This document shows positions 12,136-23,234 of a DNA stretch of 64,000 nt, in pieces (positions within the stretch are counted from its first letter, which is position 1; each line of letters begins with the position of its first letter). The DNA comes from Nectonema munidae (taxonomy: Eukaryota; Nematomorpha; Nectonematoida; Nectonematidae): NCBI GenBank assembly GCA_030549495.1, contig JAUIRK010000947.1:118501-182500 (forward strand), written 5' to 3'. The notes beneath the pieces are model-generated. The model saw only the letters and a list, made by a program, of their open reading frames with translations, ran no database searches and was not told where the DNA came from. A program made the translations under genes and the position numbers.

Positions 12136-12346
12136 TTGTATTATTTCGATAAAATGCGGGTCGGGTGCGGGTGCAAATTGATAAATGAGGGGCGGTTGCG
12201 GGTTTAAATAAAAAAAATGCGGGGCAGGGCAGGGCAGGTGCAAATTGATATAATGCGGGGCGGGCGGATGCAAATTGAATAATTGCGGAGCGGGGCGGGT
12301 GAGGACACCTTTTTACAACCCGCACAGGGCTCTAGTGTAGAGCCTT
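12136..12346 (+). repeat. GC-rich tandem repeat interrupting a LINE
   Basis: About five copies of a roughly 30-bp unit combining GCGGGGCGGGCGG with TGCAAATTGAATAA. The right edge is ACCCGCACAGGGCTCTA. It abuts the LINE reading frame exactly where that frame stops resembling reverse transcriptase, so it (or the element it terminates) probably cut the LINE. Confidence 0.75.
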
Positions 12347-14035
12347 GAAGGTGTCCATTATTAGACAAGATTGGTGAGGAGAAAGTATTATTATTGATAT
12401 ATGTTTGAGTAGTACGATTGGTTAAGTAGTATTTTAGTAAAAGGATATTCTTTGGGCTAAAGTTAAGTCTCATAAGTTTGTTAAGAAGGATATCATGGTT
12501 AACGCTGTCAAAGGCTTTGGATGAATCATTGGAGCTAATTGAAACATAGTGTTTGAATTGGGCAAAACTTTCAATAGATTCGATACAGTCACTTGAAGAG
12601 ACTTTTTTGAACCTGTATACTGATAAATATAGAGTATTGAATTAACGGCAAGTTAGATATTGGACGGTAGTTTAATATTTCCGATTAGGCTCCATTTTGT
12701 CTTGAGGTATGGCGAAACTATGTTTTAAAGTAGAAGGAAATTTACAGTGAATAAGAGATAGGTTAATAATAGGTCTTTTAAAATGGTCATAGGATAATGA
12801 CCGAAAGGAATGGAATTTTGGTTTCGATGAGCGAATAGTCTTTAAAATTTCATAATTGGTAGTATGATAAAATGGAAAAGATGCAAGCTGAAAGAATTAA
12901 ATCTTGTCAAGAAAATCCTTGTATGAAGGATCTAACGAGTTGTGTGTAGACTTTTTATACTTCGAGAATTCTTTGCAAAAAAGCATTGCTCATTAGCGAT
13001 TGTGAGGAGCACTATATCCAATGGAAGAAATGTTTGATCTATGACATACTTGTGCAAGATTGCTTTAATAAATCCCAAACGTCTTTTTGAGTTGGAGTAT
13101 GGGCAAGCAAATCATTACATTCATATTTTTCTTTACTTGTTTTTGACTAATTGGTTACAAACGTTTAAAGTCCATTAAGAGATTAGATTGGATAAACTTA
13201 GAGAATTGAAAATCGCGTTTGCTCATGAGAGATTTTATAGACGTGTTAAACCAAGAAGATGGTTTCCAACATTGTGAAACTTGTTGTAGCCTGAAAAGTT
13301 AATAAAACGTGGAAAAAGAGGTGCAGAAGTTGAATCAAGTGAAGAAAATATAAAGTTGGGAGACTGAGGTAGGTTAATATTTTGTTAGTTCACGTGGCAA
13401 TGTTTGTGGTAGTTTCTTTTAAGCTGCTTCTGATCAGAGTAGTTGTTTGAAAAAATAAAGGTAGAGTTAATTATAGTGATGGGAAATTGAGTATTTGGAA
13501 ACTTCTGATTTTTGAACATAATGGGTCATGTTGGTGAGAATAAAATCGAGTTTGGATTTGTACTTTATTTTAAAATGTATATTACATTTTATCAATTTTT
13601 TGAGGTTGTATTTTTCTTTAAGATTGAAGTAGTGCGGTCTTTCCTATTTAACAGAAGTTATTTATAGTTGAGATCACTAGTTATTAGAATATTTTCGTAA
13701 TTCAGCTCAGAGATTGTAAGATGTTGAAAGTCTTTTGTTTTTTGAGCTGAATGGTATCTTACAACAAGTAGGAAGGTTACATCGCCAACTTACAACATGA
13801 ATATAGAGTGATTCTTCCACGTATTTTTCAATTTCATAGCCGAAAATATCGTGCCATATGTAACATACAACGTCCTCTCCCTTGGATGTATTTCTGTCTT
13901 TTCTGAATATTGTGTAATTCTTAAAGAAAAAAGTAAACCATGTTTCGGATAATGGAAAAATAGCAGCATTTAATTTTGTTATCGCTAAGTTGATTTCATC
14001 ATTTTTCTTGAGGAAACTTCTAATGTTCAAGCGAA
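12347..14035 (-). pseudogene. LINE with endonuclease and partial RT
   Basis: Minus-strand Jockey/CR1-like LINE, 5' end at right. The N-terminal endonuclease region is seen near 14030-13850 (NIRSFLKKNDEINLAITKLN, SETWF, NYTIFRKDRNTSKGEDV). The first RT motifs are near 12600-12480 (SSNDSSKAFDSVNHDILLNK), followed by YYLTNRTTQTYI and GHLQGSTLEP near 12350-12420, equivalent to the family's GVPQGSILGP. The YADD half is lost where the GC-rich repeat begins. Internal stops and frame changes make it inactive. Confidence 0.8.
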
Positions 14036-14642
14036 AGATAGAGAAAATCGTTTTGTTAACAGGAGCAACAATATGATATTTTTTGTCAGAGGTTAATCGC
14101 CTATGTGAATTGCATCAAATTTAATACAAATAAAATACAAATCAATCAAATAATGAGATATCTTTTATCTTTCAGGTTTGTGAAATCCAAAATTAATAAA
14201 ACGTGCTATTGGTTTGTTAAATTCTTTGATTATAAAATCTACTAATAAAAAATAGAAACATTAACAAAAATCTCATTTTTGGAGACCGTATAATTTGAAA
14301 TTGTTAACTCCCTAAAATAAGACTGTTACTTGTTTTAGAAGAAGAGCTATTGTAAAACAAAAGCTGACTTTCTCCACTTTTAACTGCACTAGACTGAGGA
14401 ATGATATAATCGAGTACAAAAGAATTTATGATTTTAAAACGGAGCTGCATATTTATGGTTTTACATTTCTCTTCTACTAGTTCAAAAAGGACACTAGTCC
14501 AAAGCAAGTATTTTCGTTTATTTCTTTCTTAATTTTTCTTATAAATGATATTTTGTGATTTTTTAATTCTGTTTTGTTCAAATAAAAATAGCACGAGCTA
14601 TGCCTGGTGAATCATGTTGCTCGTATAATGGGAGTCGTTAAA

Positions 14643-14826
14643 ATTGTTTGAATTTTGGCCAATCAGATGCAAGATTTTACATAATTTATTTGAATAATCA
14701 AAATTTATTCAAAAAATATTCAAAATGATTGGTTAAATTATCTACTAATTTTATTGGTTAAAGCAAAAAAATTATTCAAAAATATTTATCTAATCATATC
14801 AAAAGTTTGCCTACTCATCCACCCTG
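14643..14826 (+). repeat. Dispersed repeat R1, copy 1
   Basis: Shares with 46041-46203 the block CCAATCAGAT, then TTTGAATAATCAAAATTTAT and downstream AATCATATCAAA plus CTACTC. Identity is imperfect but order and spacing are kept. The centre is itself nearly palindromic (TTTGAATAA...TTATTCAAA). It is probably an old MITE of unknown superfamily. Confidence 0.65.
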
Positions 14827-15076
14827 TTAAAAAAGACCGTAACTTTTAAAATGTATAAAATGAATATATATTGCTTACTAACAAATCGTATCGTTTGTTT
14901 CTTTTGGAAATGGCCTTATGCATTCAATTTTCCTTCCAATCATTTTTATCCCTTCACAAAGAATGACTGACTTTGATAAAATGAAAGATTATAATATTTG
15001 TAATGCTTATAAAAGACAATTATCTAATGAATGGATATAGAATAAATTTTAGATTTTAAAAAAAAAAAAGATTTAC

Positions 15077-15202
15077 TAAATCACCCATTGCTCCATTTTC
15101 GCCATTTTTGCCTGCATCTCCATCAATTCCATTTCTACCATTTTTGCCTGGTTCACCTGGAACGCCATGTTTACCATTCGCTTGTGATTTACCCCTAAGG
15201 CC
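15077..15202 (-). CDS. Collagen exon, 126 bases
   Basis: Forty-two codons, phase 0 at both ends, acceptor TTTATAG and donor GATTTA|GTAAATC on the minus strand. It encodes 14 triplet positions, GLR GKS QAN GKH ... GAM GDL, with one glycine replaced (QAN), a substitution tolerated in non-fibrillar collagens. An earlier GT at ATGG|GTGATT would also fit a donor, but only the chosen donor keeps phase 0 with the next exon (GDL then GTK). It is one of three successive exons of exactly 126 bases. Confidence 0.88.
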
Positions 15203-15940
15203 CTATAAATAAAAATATTAACACTTGTAATCATGCCAAAAAATCATTAAAAAAAATCTTTCAAGAAATATTATGTTTTGTATAAATAAAAATTTTGATA
15301 TTTTTTATTTTTTGCTCAGAGATGTGGAGTAGTAGTCAGCGTAAAGAAAAAAGTTTTGAATAATACCTTTGTGAGTTCTTATTTTAGCATTTTTATAAAA
15401 ATGAAATTTGAGAGCATAGCATAGACAAAAATTTGGACAAAAAGTTAAAAAGAACATTAAGAATTCTTACTCTGACAAAATAACGGCCCAAACAAATTTT
15501 TTCAGACATTTTTTTTGTTTTAATTATATATCCGTAATTTTTTTAATTGTTATTCCTGAAAGTTTTTTGGATTTATAACAAATTAGAAATTTGCAAAGTC
15601 TAAGGAACGTTGGTATATGAGAGTTGCTATCTGGAGTTGCTTTATCCAGGCATATATAGATAAAATGGAAAATTTTCTCAAAGATCTAATGAAAGATGGT
15701 CTAATTGAAACATTTTGCATCCATGACTATTTTTGGTAATAAAAATTAAGTTAAATCCTTTCTTTTCTTCCCATGAAAAAGCGTAGTTTGTAATAAAATT
15801 GTATCAGATCATAATTTTAAAGGAAAATGGGATAGAAAGAGGACGAATATCTTTGCATTAGTTTATTCATTTTAACTAATGAAGTATTCCAATAAAAAAT
15901 TGGATTTGACTTTTCACCGAAAGATACACATAAAATATAC

Positions 15941-15984
15941 ATTTGGAAGAATAATATTCTTCTTAGAATATTATTCTTCCAAAT
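15941..15984. repeat. Perfect hairpin, 20-bp arms, 4-base loop
   Basis: ATTTGGAAGAATAATATTCT, loop TCTT, then its exact reverse complement. It lies in a collagen intron. It may be the core of a small palindromic element or a cruciform-forming site. No flanking duplication is obvious. Confidence 0.9.
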
Positions 15985-16162
15985 AATATTGGACTTGTTT
16001 TAACTAAGAACGATTATTTCTACTTTTACTGCCGTTTAAAGTATAAATACAAAAACACTATCAAACTAGTCTAATTTCAAAAGGCCCTCTGAGCTTTTTG
16101 AATAATTTAAAATTAAAGATAAAATAAAGCGCAAACAAAGAATATGAGGCAAAGCTATAGAT

Positions 16163-16608
16163 CAGGGGTTTTTAACCTTCATTCAGTCATGGACCCCTTT
16201 AAGAAGTTGAGGAAAGCTATGGACCCCCTAAAAGGTCACTTTCGCATTAAAAGCCATAAAAACAAACTTAGCATGCAATTAATATTTGTACTTTATTTTA
16301 TTGACGTGAATTTTATTCGATCTCAAATGACGTCAAGCACCGGTAGAAAAGCAAATTTTATGTAAATTCAAGGAGAAAAGACAAAATCAACCGCTTGCTA
16401 ATTTTTCGCTTTATTATTTTTAATAATAAAATTTTATTGTTTAAAATTTAAAAGTTAGCTTTTGTTTCAGAAAGTTTACGCGTACAAATGGATAGACTAT
16501 TTTCACTCATTTAAAGTATTTTACAAAAATGAAAAACTCTTCACGGACCCCCTAAGACGAAGCCATGGACCACTTAGGGGTCCGTGGATCCTAGGTTAAG
16601 AATCACTG
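16163..16608. mobile_element. hAT MITE (CAGGGGTTTTTAACC ends)
   Basis: 446 bp. The left end CAGGGGTTTTTAACCTTCA and the inverted right end CAGTGATTCTTAACCTAGG match well. Both carry GGACCCC words a little inside (CATGGACCCC on the left, GGGGTCCGTGG on the right). This layout is typical of hAT non-autonomous elements. The flanking octamers (CTATAGAT and TTAAGATG) agree only partly, so the insertion is old. No coding capacity. Confidence 0.8.
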
Positions 16609-16732
16609 TTAAGATGAATTAATTAAATTCATTTATCAAATGAAATTTAAGTTTCCATGTTTAATCATGATTTCTCAGCTTAAAACAAAACGAACACGAT
16701 GATGAGATCTGTTAATCCAATTAGTTACCTAC

Positions 16733-16858
16733 TTTTCTGCCCTTGACACCACTATCTCCTGTTCTTCCTTTGCTGCCTCTAACTCCTGGCTTTCCATCAA
16801 CACCTTGCTTGCCGTCTATACCATTTTCTCCATCTTTACCAGGAGAGCCACAAGCGCC
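16733..16858 (-). CDS. Collagen exon, 126 bases, with cysteine
   Basis: Forty-two codons in phase 0, acceptor TGCATAAAG and donor AGAAAA|GTAGGT on the minus strand. Fourteen unbroken triplets run GAC GSP GKD GEN ... GVK GRK. A cysteine in the Y position of the first triplet could form an inter-chain disulphide, as happens in some network-forming or membrane collagens. Neighbouring exons join as GLT-GAC upstream and GRK-GLR downstream. Confidence 0.9.
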
Positions 16859-17453
16859 CTTTATGCATATAAAAGCAAAATATATCAAAAGGATATTTAG
16901 TTTGTTGTAAGTTAGCACTTTTCAGTGTAAGTGACCATTCTTTTCAATTCGTTTCAATTCAATAGTTCAAAAGGCAAAACAAATGTTTGGCAGTGAAGAT
17001 TCACCTTGAAAAAAGGCAGTTAAGCTGAAGCTAACTACTTGAACAAAGTAGATAAAGCAAAAGTATTTGTTAAACGGAATCTTGACATTTTGTTGAAACT
17101 TGAAACTGTGAAAGTCTTTTTTGATAAAATTCGCAATTTTTAAAGGTTAAAAAAACTTTTTTAATTAACAAGGAAAAATCATTTTCAGATGTAGGTTTGA
17201 GTATGTAGGTGAATGAAGTAACACTTTCGCCCATAAGGAATATTATGTAAAACTAGCACTGGAATAGTAAATAAATTTTTATTAATCATGAAGTTAAATG
17301 TAGCAGGGAAGACTTTTAGATTTAGTGATTAAAACATTTTGGGTAATTGTTCCTGTAGCAGAGGAACCCAGATCAATTCGAATTCCAATGGAATTAAATA
17401 AGGATCTGTCAGTAAAATTTACTAAAATGGGAAAACATATCAAAATTGCTTAC
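16859..17453 (-). other. Collagen intron, nothing recognised
   Basis: 595 bases of AT-rich DNA between two 126-base exons. No repeat, coding region or mobile element was identified. Confidence 0.6.
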
Positions 17454-17579
17454 AGTTAAGCCATTCATTCCATCAAATCCACGCCTACCATGACTTCCAT
17501 CAACTCCATTATTCCCACTTTTACCAGCATTTCCCTTTTTTCCTTTGGTGCCTCTTTTCCCATGTCCTCCTTTTTTTCC
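17454..17579 (-). CDS. Collagen exon, 126 bases
   Basis: Forty-two codons in phase 0, acceptor TTCCACAAAG and donor TTAACT|GTAAGC on the minus strand. Fourteen unbroken Gly-X-Y triplets (GKK GGH GKR GTK ... GMN GLT). It is rich in lysine and arginine at the start. No proline occurs in this exon, which is unusual for a triple helix and suggests locally low thermal stability or a compensating charge pattern. Confidence 0.9.
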
Positions 17580-18710
17580 CTTTGTGGAAAATGAAAGAGT
17601 TATTATACTTCTATTCATTCAAAATGGTCAAGTAAAGAAGTTTGAACATTATATTTGCAATGGTATATTTTGCCAAATCAATTTATTTCACACACACACG
17701 CACACACTTCACATTAGGATGTTAACTACATGAAGGGCACTAAAAGTTTAAATTAGCTGAAATGAAAATATTGATATAAATTTATATGGACATGAAGTAT
17801 TGATAAACGATAATGAGTTTGGTAAAATCCATATGTAACAAAACTAATTCTAAAAAAAGTTTCTTTTTAAAAAACTTTTGTTGATTTTCATAAATTTTAA
17901 TTTTTATAAGTAACAATAAATGGAAGAATATTTCGTAGACGTTATTAAAAATATATATATAGCGTGCCAATATGGTACACTTGTTTATCGAGTTTAGTTT
18001 AAGTTAAGGAATACATCAATTCGACTTGTAGCTAGTTATATTGACAGCTATTTTCTTTTATTTTTAATCAATTTTCATTTTAGTTTTATCCTTTTGGCTC
18101 ATGTTCTATCCTTTGATTAACCATAATCTAAATGCAAGTCTTTTTATTTGGGCTTAACTTGGTTGTTGTTATGTTTCTGAATTATTTTCAAATAATTCAA
18201 TTTTTCTACTTATTTTGTGGAAATAAAAGATATGCTTTAAATCAGGATTTTCGGCATTTCTATGCTCTAACAGCAGTAAATTTTTTTGTCGTTTTTGCAT
18301 CCACTAAAATATTAGTAAATTTACTATATAAACAGTAAAAGAAAACAGTAAAACTTAATTTTACTATCTATAGATAGTTACCATTACTACCAAAAAAGTA
18401 ACCAGGAATTTGACTATTTTAACAATAAATTAATGAAATGTACTATTTTTATAGTTGGGTTAACTATTCATAAAATAAAGTAAGTGAACATTTTCTATGA
18501 CAGAGTTGTTAAATTTTGTATGTGGTATATACTTTATTATTATTGCCTTATACTAAATTTCCAACTTCCCAAATAGAAATAAAAATCATAAATATAGTGT
18601 TATTTGAGGAAAAAAATTTGGTCCTATCCATTATATTTAAAAATTAGTACTTAACCTATACTTTTGACAGCACTCATACGCATGAGCGATAAACAACCAA
18701 GCGATTTACG

Positions 18711-18865
18711 CAGTAGTGGGATTCAGCCGGTTTGCACCTGTTCGTTAGAACCATCTCACGGAATTTTGTTGATTGGGAAATAAGCAAAATTGATCAGTTT
18801 ATTTGCTGACAAATTTGACTTTTTGTAACAGAACCGGCTGACAAAAAATTTGAATCCCACTACTG
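18711..18865. mobile_element. hAT MITE with perfect 14-bp ends
   Basis: 155 bp. Left end CAGTAGTGGGATTC and right end GAATCCCACTACTG are perfect inverts. CCGG-containing words (AGCCGG and CCGGCT) follow inside. Flanking octamers GATTTACG and GATATACT agree at 6 of 8, compatible with an eroded 8-bp hAT duplication. Confidence 0.88.
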
Positions 18866-19645
18866 GATATACTGCAGAGCGATACTTTTTCCAAGCGATA
18901 CACATTTGTGGGCTTTTTTTAGTGAGTTAAATATCTTTATCGTTATATCAAATATTGGGAAATATTTACATAGTTTCATCGCTCAAGCGATCATACATGT
19001 CTGTCGTGAATGCCACGCTATCGCATATCCCTTAATCGTTTATCTCCCCAGAGTGTCTACGCGACTTTTTACAAATAATAACATTTATGGTAAAAACTTT
19101 GTTGATAATAATTTTGTAAACATGTAATATTTCGCCTCCCCAAGGCTTCTTCAGAGAATGATATACAAAGTTGAAATAATATGAGTGTAAAAATATTCCA
19201 AATTTATAAAATTTTCGTCAATAAAGTTTACAATAATATAAAAAAATAGGTTCAAAAGATTTTTTAATTCTAATTAGAACAATTAAAATTCTATAAATCG
19301 AACTTTAAAAAAGTGGTTTATTCATGCATAAAATTAGCACTAAGTAAATAATCTATATAGAACTATTTATACTTTGAGAAAATTTTTTTAATTAAATGAT
19401 TTTTTCCACTTTCTTAGATATAATTCTACCTTAAGATAACTAAAAAATAACTAGTAATGTTATAAAAAATAAGTAGGAATGCTAATTTAACTATTACTAA
19501 CTAAAAAAGGTATAGGTATAGTATATAAAAAAAGTATATTATTATATAGTATATAAAAAAAGGTATAGTATATAATAATAATAATACTATTTGATAAGTA
19601 AATTAGACATTTTAATTTTTATCAAATTATGGTATTTAGATGGCG

Positions 19646-20037
19646 TTAATATGTTGAACACTTTACAGTCCAACGTTCCAAAAATGGGAACAATTTTAAA
19701 AGTTAAAATTTTAAACATGTATGTTAATAAAAAATTCTTCCATCTCATTTATTATTTTATAAATCATTTATACAAATTTTTATAAAAAAAATATTTTAAT
19801 TTAACTAAAATTCAGGAAAAAAATCAGTGAAGAACTTTTAAAAATCCAATTAATTGATTACAAATTTTAGAATTAAATTAAAAAAATTCTAAGTTGTCAT
19901 TTTAATTTTTTTTTTATTTATAAAAAATTTTAATCATATATTTTATTTTAACTATAAAAATGATTTTTTTTTGAAAAAAATATTGGCAGAAACAAAAAAA
20001 TATATGTTCCCAAAATGGGAACGTTGGCTATTTTTAA
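19646..20037. repeat. Palindrome-bearing TTAA segment left of piggyBac
   Basis: TTAA at 19646-19649 and 20034-20037 bracket two facing copies of the motif CCAACGTTCC...GGGAAC (19671-19691, and inverted 20006-20027). The arrangement matches the right end of MITE family A, where the palindrome is followed by a TTGGC word and then TTAA. It may be a separate small element, or the 20006 copy may instead be the left end of the piggyBac element. Confidence 0.4.
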
Positions 20038-21888
20038 TACTAAAAATTAGTAAAAAATATGAAAAAAAAATGGTTGAATAAATATTTTCGATTGTTTTTT
20101 TTATTTTTTATATTTTAAAATTTTTTTTTTCAATTTTGATGAATTGGCATCAGATCCTAGCTATATATTTTTGGAATCTGCCAAAAATTATATTGAAAAC
20201 TGTAATGAAGAATTGGAGTTAGTTATTGTTCCTCCAGTTTCTGGTAATAAGGGAATAGATAGAGATAAAGAAGGAGATGATATCATTCTTGATGAAATTG
20301 ATGGGCCCGATGAAAATGCTGGAGAACTAGAGTTACACAGAGTAAACTATGAAGTTCCACAATTTAACGAAACAATTTCCAAAGATAAATGGATAAAATC
20401 AGACAAGCTATCTCTGAGCTCTTTAGAAAATCTTGAGAATCAAAATTTTTTATCTCAATATGAAAGTTTATCTATGTATTAATTTTTTTTTACTTTTTTT
20501 TATAGAAGAAATGTTTCATCATATTGTAGAACAAACTAATCTTTACGCTAAAAAAGATAAAAAATAATAGCTCTTTTCAAACAGATGTTAGAGAAATGAA
20601 AAAATTTATGGGTTTATTACTCATTAGCGGATATCATTGTTTACCTGCTGAGAATGATTTATAGGAGCACTAATTTTTACATCTTGCAGATAATAATAAA
20701 CTTGAAAGCTCTAAAGTTGCAAAAGCTTAAAATGTTTTAAATTTGTTGAAGAAAAATTGTTTACAGTTTGACTTTTTCCATCAGTATTTAAGCATCGATG
20801 AATCTATGATACCTTATCGAGGATTATATAGCGCTTCAATGTTATAAAGAATCAAAGGAAAGCCTATGAAGTTTGGCTACAAAATGTGGATGTTGTGTAG
20901 TTCAGACGGGTACCCATATAACTTAGATATTTATTGTGGGAAAGAAGAAAGCCGAAAAACATCATTAGGAAGCCACCTGGTAAATACTCGTTTGAGTCCA
21001 ATTTCACAAAGAAATAAGCATGTCGTTTTTTTCGATAACTTTTTTACAAGTTACAAACTTTTACAAGAATTAACAGAAAGCAACATTAGAGCATGTGGCA
21101 CAATACGCACTAATCCAACAGGTGGATGCCCGCTACCATCAAGTAAAGAATTTCAAAAAAGTGATAGAGGTTCTTTGAATACAGATCAAATGGGAAAATC
21201 TTGTGTGCTATTTGGAATGATAATTGTGATAATTACTATGGTGTTTTTCCGATCCAAATGGCTGAAAGACGAGTAAAAAATGAAAAAAAGAGACAAATAA
21301 AACAGCCCTATTTTGTGAAAATGTACAATAAAGGGATGGGTGGAGTAGATATTTGCGACAGAATGTTAGCAAGCTACAGACCTAGATTACGATCAAAGAA
21401 GTGGTGGTGGAACTTGCTTTCGCAAATTGTAAATTGTAAATTTGATTTCAGAAGAGAAATATGTAGATGTCTCATCAATTATGTTCCGCCAAGAAAACGA
21501 TTAGCAGGTCCTACATTTCGATGAGGAAATGATTATTTTTATAAAAAATTTTTAATGATCAAATTTTTATAATGATGAACCTCAAAAAAATGTTGTACGA
21601 TTTGATGGAATCAATCATATATTAGAAACAACGACACAAGGAAGGTGTGTCGAATGCAAAAAAAATACAAGGCTTTTTGGCAAAAAATGTAACAAAAGAT
21701 TACACAAGACTTGTAATTCAAAGTTTCACAAAAAGACAAAAAATGGTTAATTGGATAAATTAAATGTACGTGTGAATAAATATATTTGTATATATAATTA
21801 GTTCTAATAGTCACAATTTTTTTTGATATTCTATAAACTTTTAATTTTACTACTCAAAGTATCCAACGTTCCCATTTTGGGAACATAT
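20002..21888 (+). mobile_element. piggyBac element with palindromic inverted ends
   Basis: A perfect 26-bp inverted repeat (20002-20027 and 21863-21888) brackets a decayed piggyBac transposase. Each end contains the self-complementary GTTCCCAAAATGGGAAC. TTAA lies just right of the element (21889-21892) but not to its left. Length of about 1.9 kb is normal for the superfamily. Confidence 0.65.
20120..21750 (+). pseudogene. piggyBac transposase, decayed full-length copy
   Basis: Order of parts: acidic N-terminus (DELASDPS... near 20137-20480); EMFHHIVEQTNLYAKKDKK near 20505-20565; a core with SIDESMIPYRG near 20791 (first catalytic Asp); KPMKFGYKMWMLCSSDGYPY near 20860-20920; FFDNFFTSYKLLQEL near 21029 (second Asp); then in another frame PYFVKMYNKGMGGVDICDRM near 21305-21365 (third Asp). 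The C-terminal cysteine-rich finger CVECKKNTRLFGKKCNKRLH lies near 21648. There are several stops (for example 20845) and at least two frame changes. All three catalytic aspartates are still readable, so decay is moderate. Confidence 0.88.
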
Positions 21889-22139
21889 TTAAAAGTACTT
21901 CTATAGTAAATCTAAAATCTGTCTAAAAAAGCAGGAACTCTAATTCAGGATGATTGAAGAACCTGTATATCTATTCAATACAAAATGCACTCAAATTCGA
22001 GACTCCTTCAACCTTTGATATGTTCATCAAACTTTTTCTTGTAATGATAATCTCCATTTTGCTTTTGAAAAACTTTCAAAGGATATTCTGTATGCTGTCA
22101 CTTCCTTTGAAACTAATAAGAACTGTGATATATACGGAA

Positions 22140-22300
22140 ATTTGATTTATCACATAAAGCTTATAATTGATGTACAAGCTTTTTAATGCATGCCTTGAAT
22201 TTAATATATATACTAAAAATTGTAAACTCAATAGAGTTTGTCCAGTTTTCAAGAAAAGAGATAAGTATAGCATTGAAAATTATAGACCTAAAATAATTGA
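22140..22300 (+). pseudogene. LINE RT fragment
   Basis: A short stretch reads LNRVCPVFKKRDKYSIENYR near 22227-22290, the conserved finger motif of Jockey/CR1-type reverse transcriptases (AKVCPVFKKGD...NYRP). The sequence just upstream is AT-rich and interrupted. Nothing of the rest of the LINE is preserved. Confidence 0.6.
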
Positions 22301-23046
22301 AAAATGGATTTATGTTCGGATTTACTATTATATAATTTCACAATAATTTATAAGTTACGAAAGTAAATCTTTTTCTATAACTAATTTTTAGGAAAAGCTA
22401 ACTCTTTAATAATTTTTTCTTTTTATATTGTGCAAAATTTTACTTATTTTTATTATTTTCAGTTTTTTTGAATATATTTTAATTTTATGTATAAACAATT
22501 TTGCAAATATACTTTTTCTCATTTTTTGAAATTTTTTTGTGTATGTGTATGTGTATTTGTGTGTGTATATAAAATAGAGTTCAAAAATTCGAAAACTCAA
22601 ATTTATTAAAAAAAATAAGAAAAAATATATTTGCAAAATCTATTCAAAAAAATTTCTATGTAATCAAAACACTGAAAATAAAAAAACAAGTTAGTTTTTC
22701 ATAATATAAAAAATAATTAAAAAAAGTTACTTTTACAAAAAATAAATCATAAAATAAAAAATCTAGTCTCATAAGTTATAAAAGTTTCATGGAAGAAGGC
22801 TATCTTAAAAAATAAAATAGTTCCATTGTTTATACTAAATGAAAAATTTAAAATCTAACAAACAGTATTAATGTAACGATTTTAGATTTCCTCATTTCCC
22901 GTTGTCAAAGATTTTTATTTTTTTTGAATTCAACGCCGAAATTCTTGAAAGTTGGTAACTTTGAAAACTTGGCTCTAAACATGTCAAACCATTTTTAGTG
23001 GGTGAATTAAGCAAATTTATAAATAATATTAAGAAAAATTCGTTAC

Positions 23047-23175
23047 TTTAGTGAAACTGTTTCTACCATTTTCTCCATTTATTCCTGGCTCCCCCGCCAA
23101 ACCCCTTTCACCTTGCGGTCCTTTTAATCCATTGAATCCTGGAGCACCATTTGCACCTCTTGATCCTTTCATTCC
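23047..23175 (-). CDS. Collagen exon, 129 bases
   Basis: Forty-three codons in phase 0, acceptor TTTCATTAAG and donor ACTAAA|GTAACG on the minus strand. Thirteen triplets (GMK GSR GAN ... GEN GRN) then SFTK, a four-residue break that lands on the junction with the exon at 17579 (GKK). The extra codon explains 129 rather than 126 bases. Only 257 bases separate it from the preceding exon. Confidence 0.9.
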
Positions 23176-23234
23176 CTTAATGAAATCGCAAGTTTCTTAT
23201 AACAAGTAAGTTATAGTAAAAACAGAAAATAAAT

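Larger units (their letters stand above)
8214..15076 (-). other. Collagen intron packed with transposons
   Basis: Seven-kilobase intron holding, left to right, a poly-C hAT-like MITE, two fold-back elements, a hAT N-terminal remnant, a GC-rich tandem repeat, a LINE, and dispersed repeat R1. The stretches 8214-8890, 9090-9300 and 14040-14640 contain nothing recognisable. Confidence 0.6.
15203..16732 (-). other. Collagen intron; hairpin and hAT MITE
   Basis: Contains a perfect 20-bp-arm hairpin (15941-15984) and a hAT MITE (16163-16608). The rest is AT-rich with nothing recognised. Confidence 0.6.
17580..23046 (-). other. Collagen intron with piggyBac element and MITEs
   Basis: 5.5 kb. Holds a CA-rich microsatellite (17688-17709), a hAT MITE (18711-18865), the piggyBac element (20002-21888), a small LINE RT fragment (22140-22300) and a GT-rich run (22537-22572). 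The stretches 17710-18700 and 18870-19640 are AT-rich with repeated TATA/TTTACTAT motifs and no genes. Confidence 0.6.
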
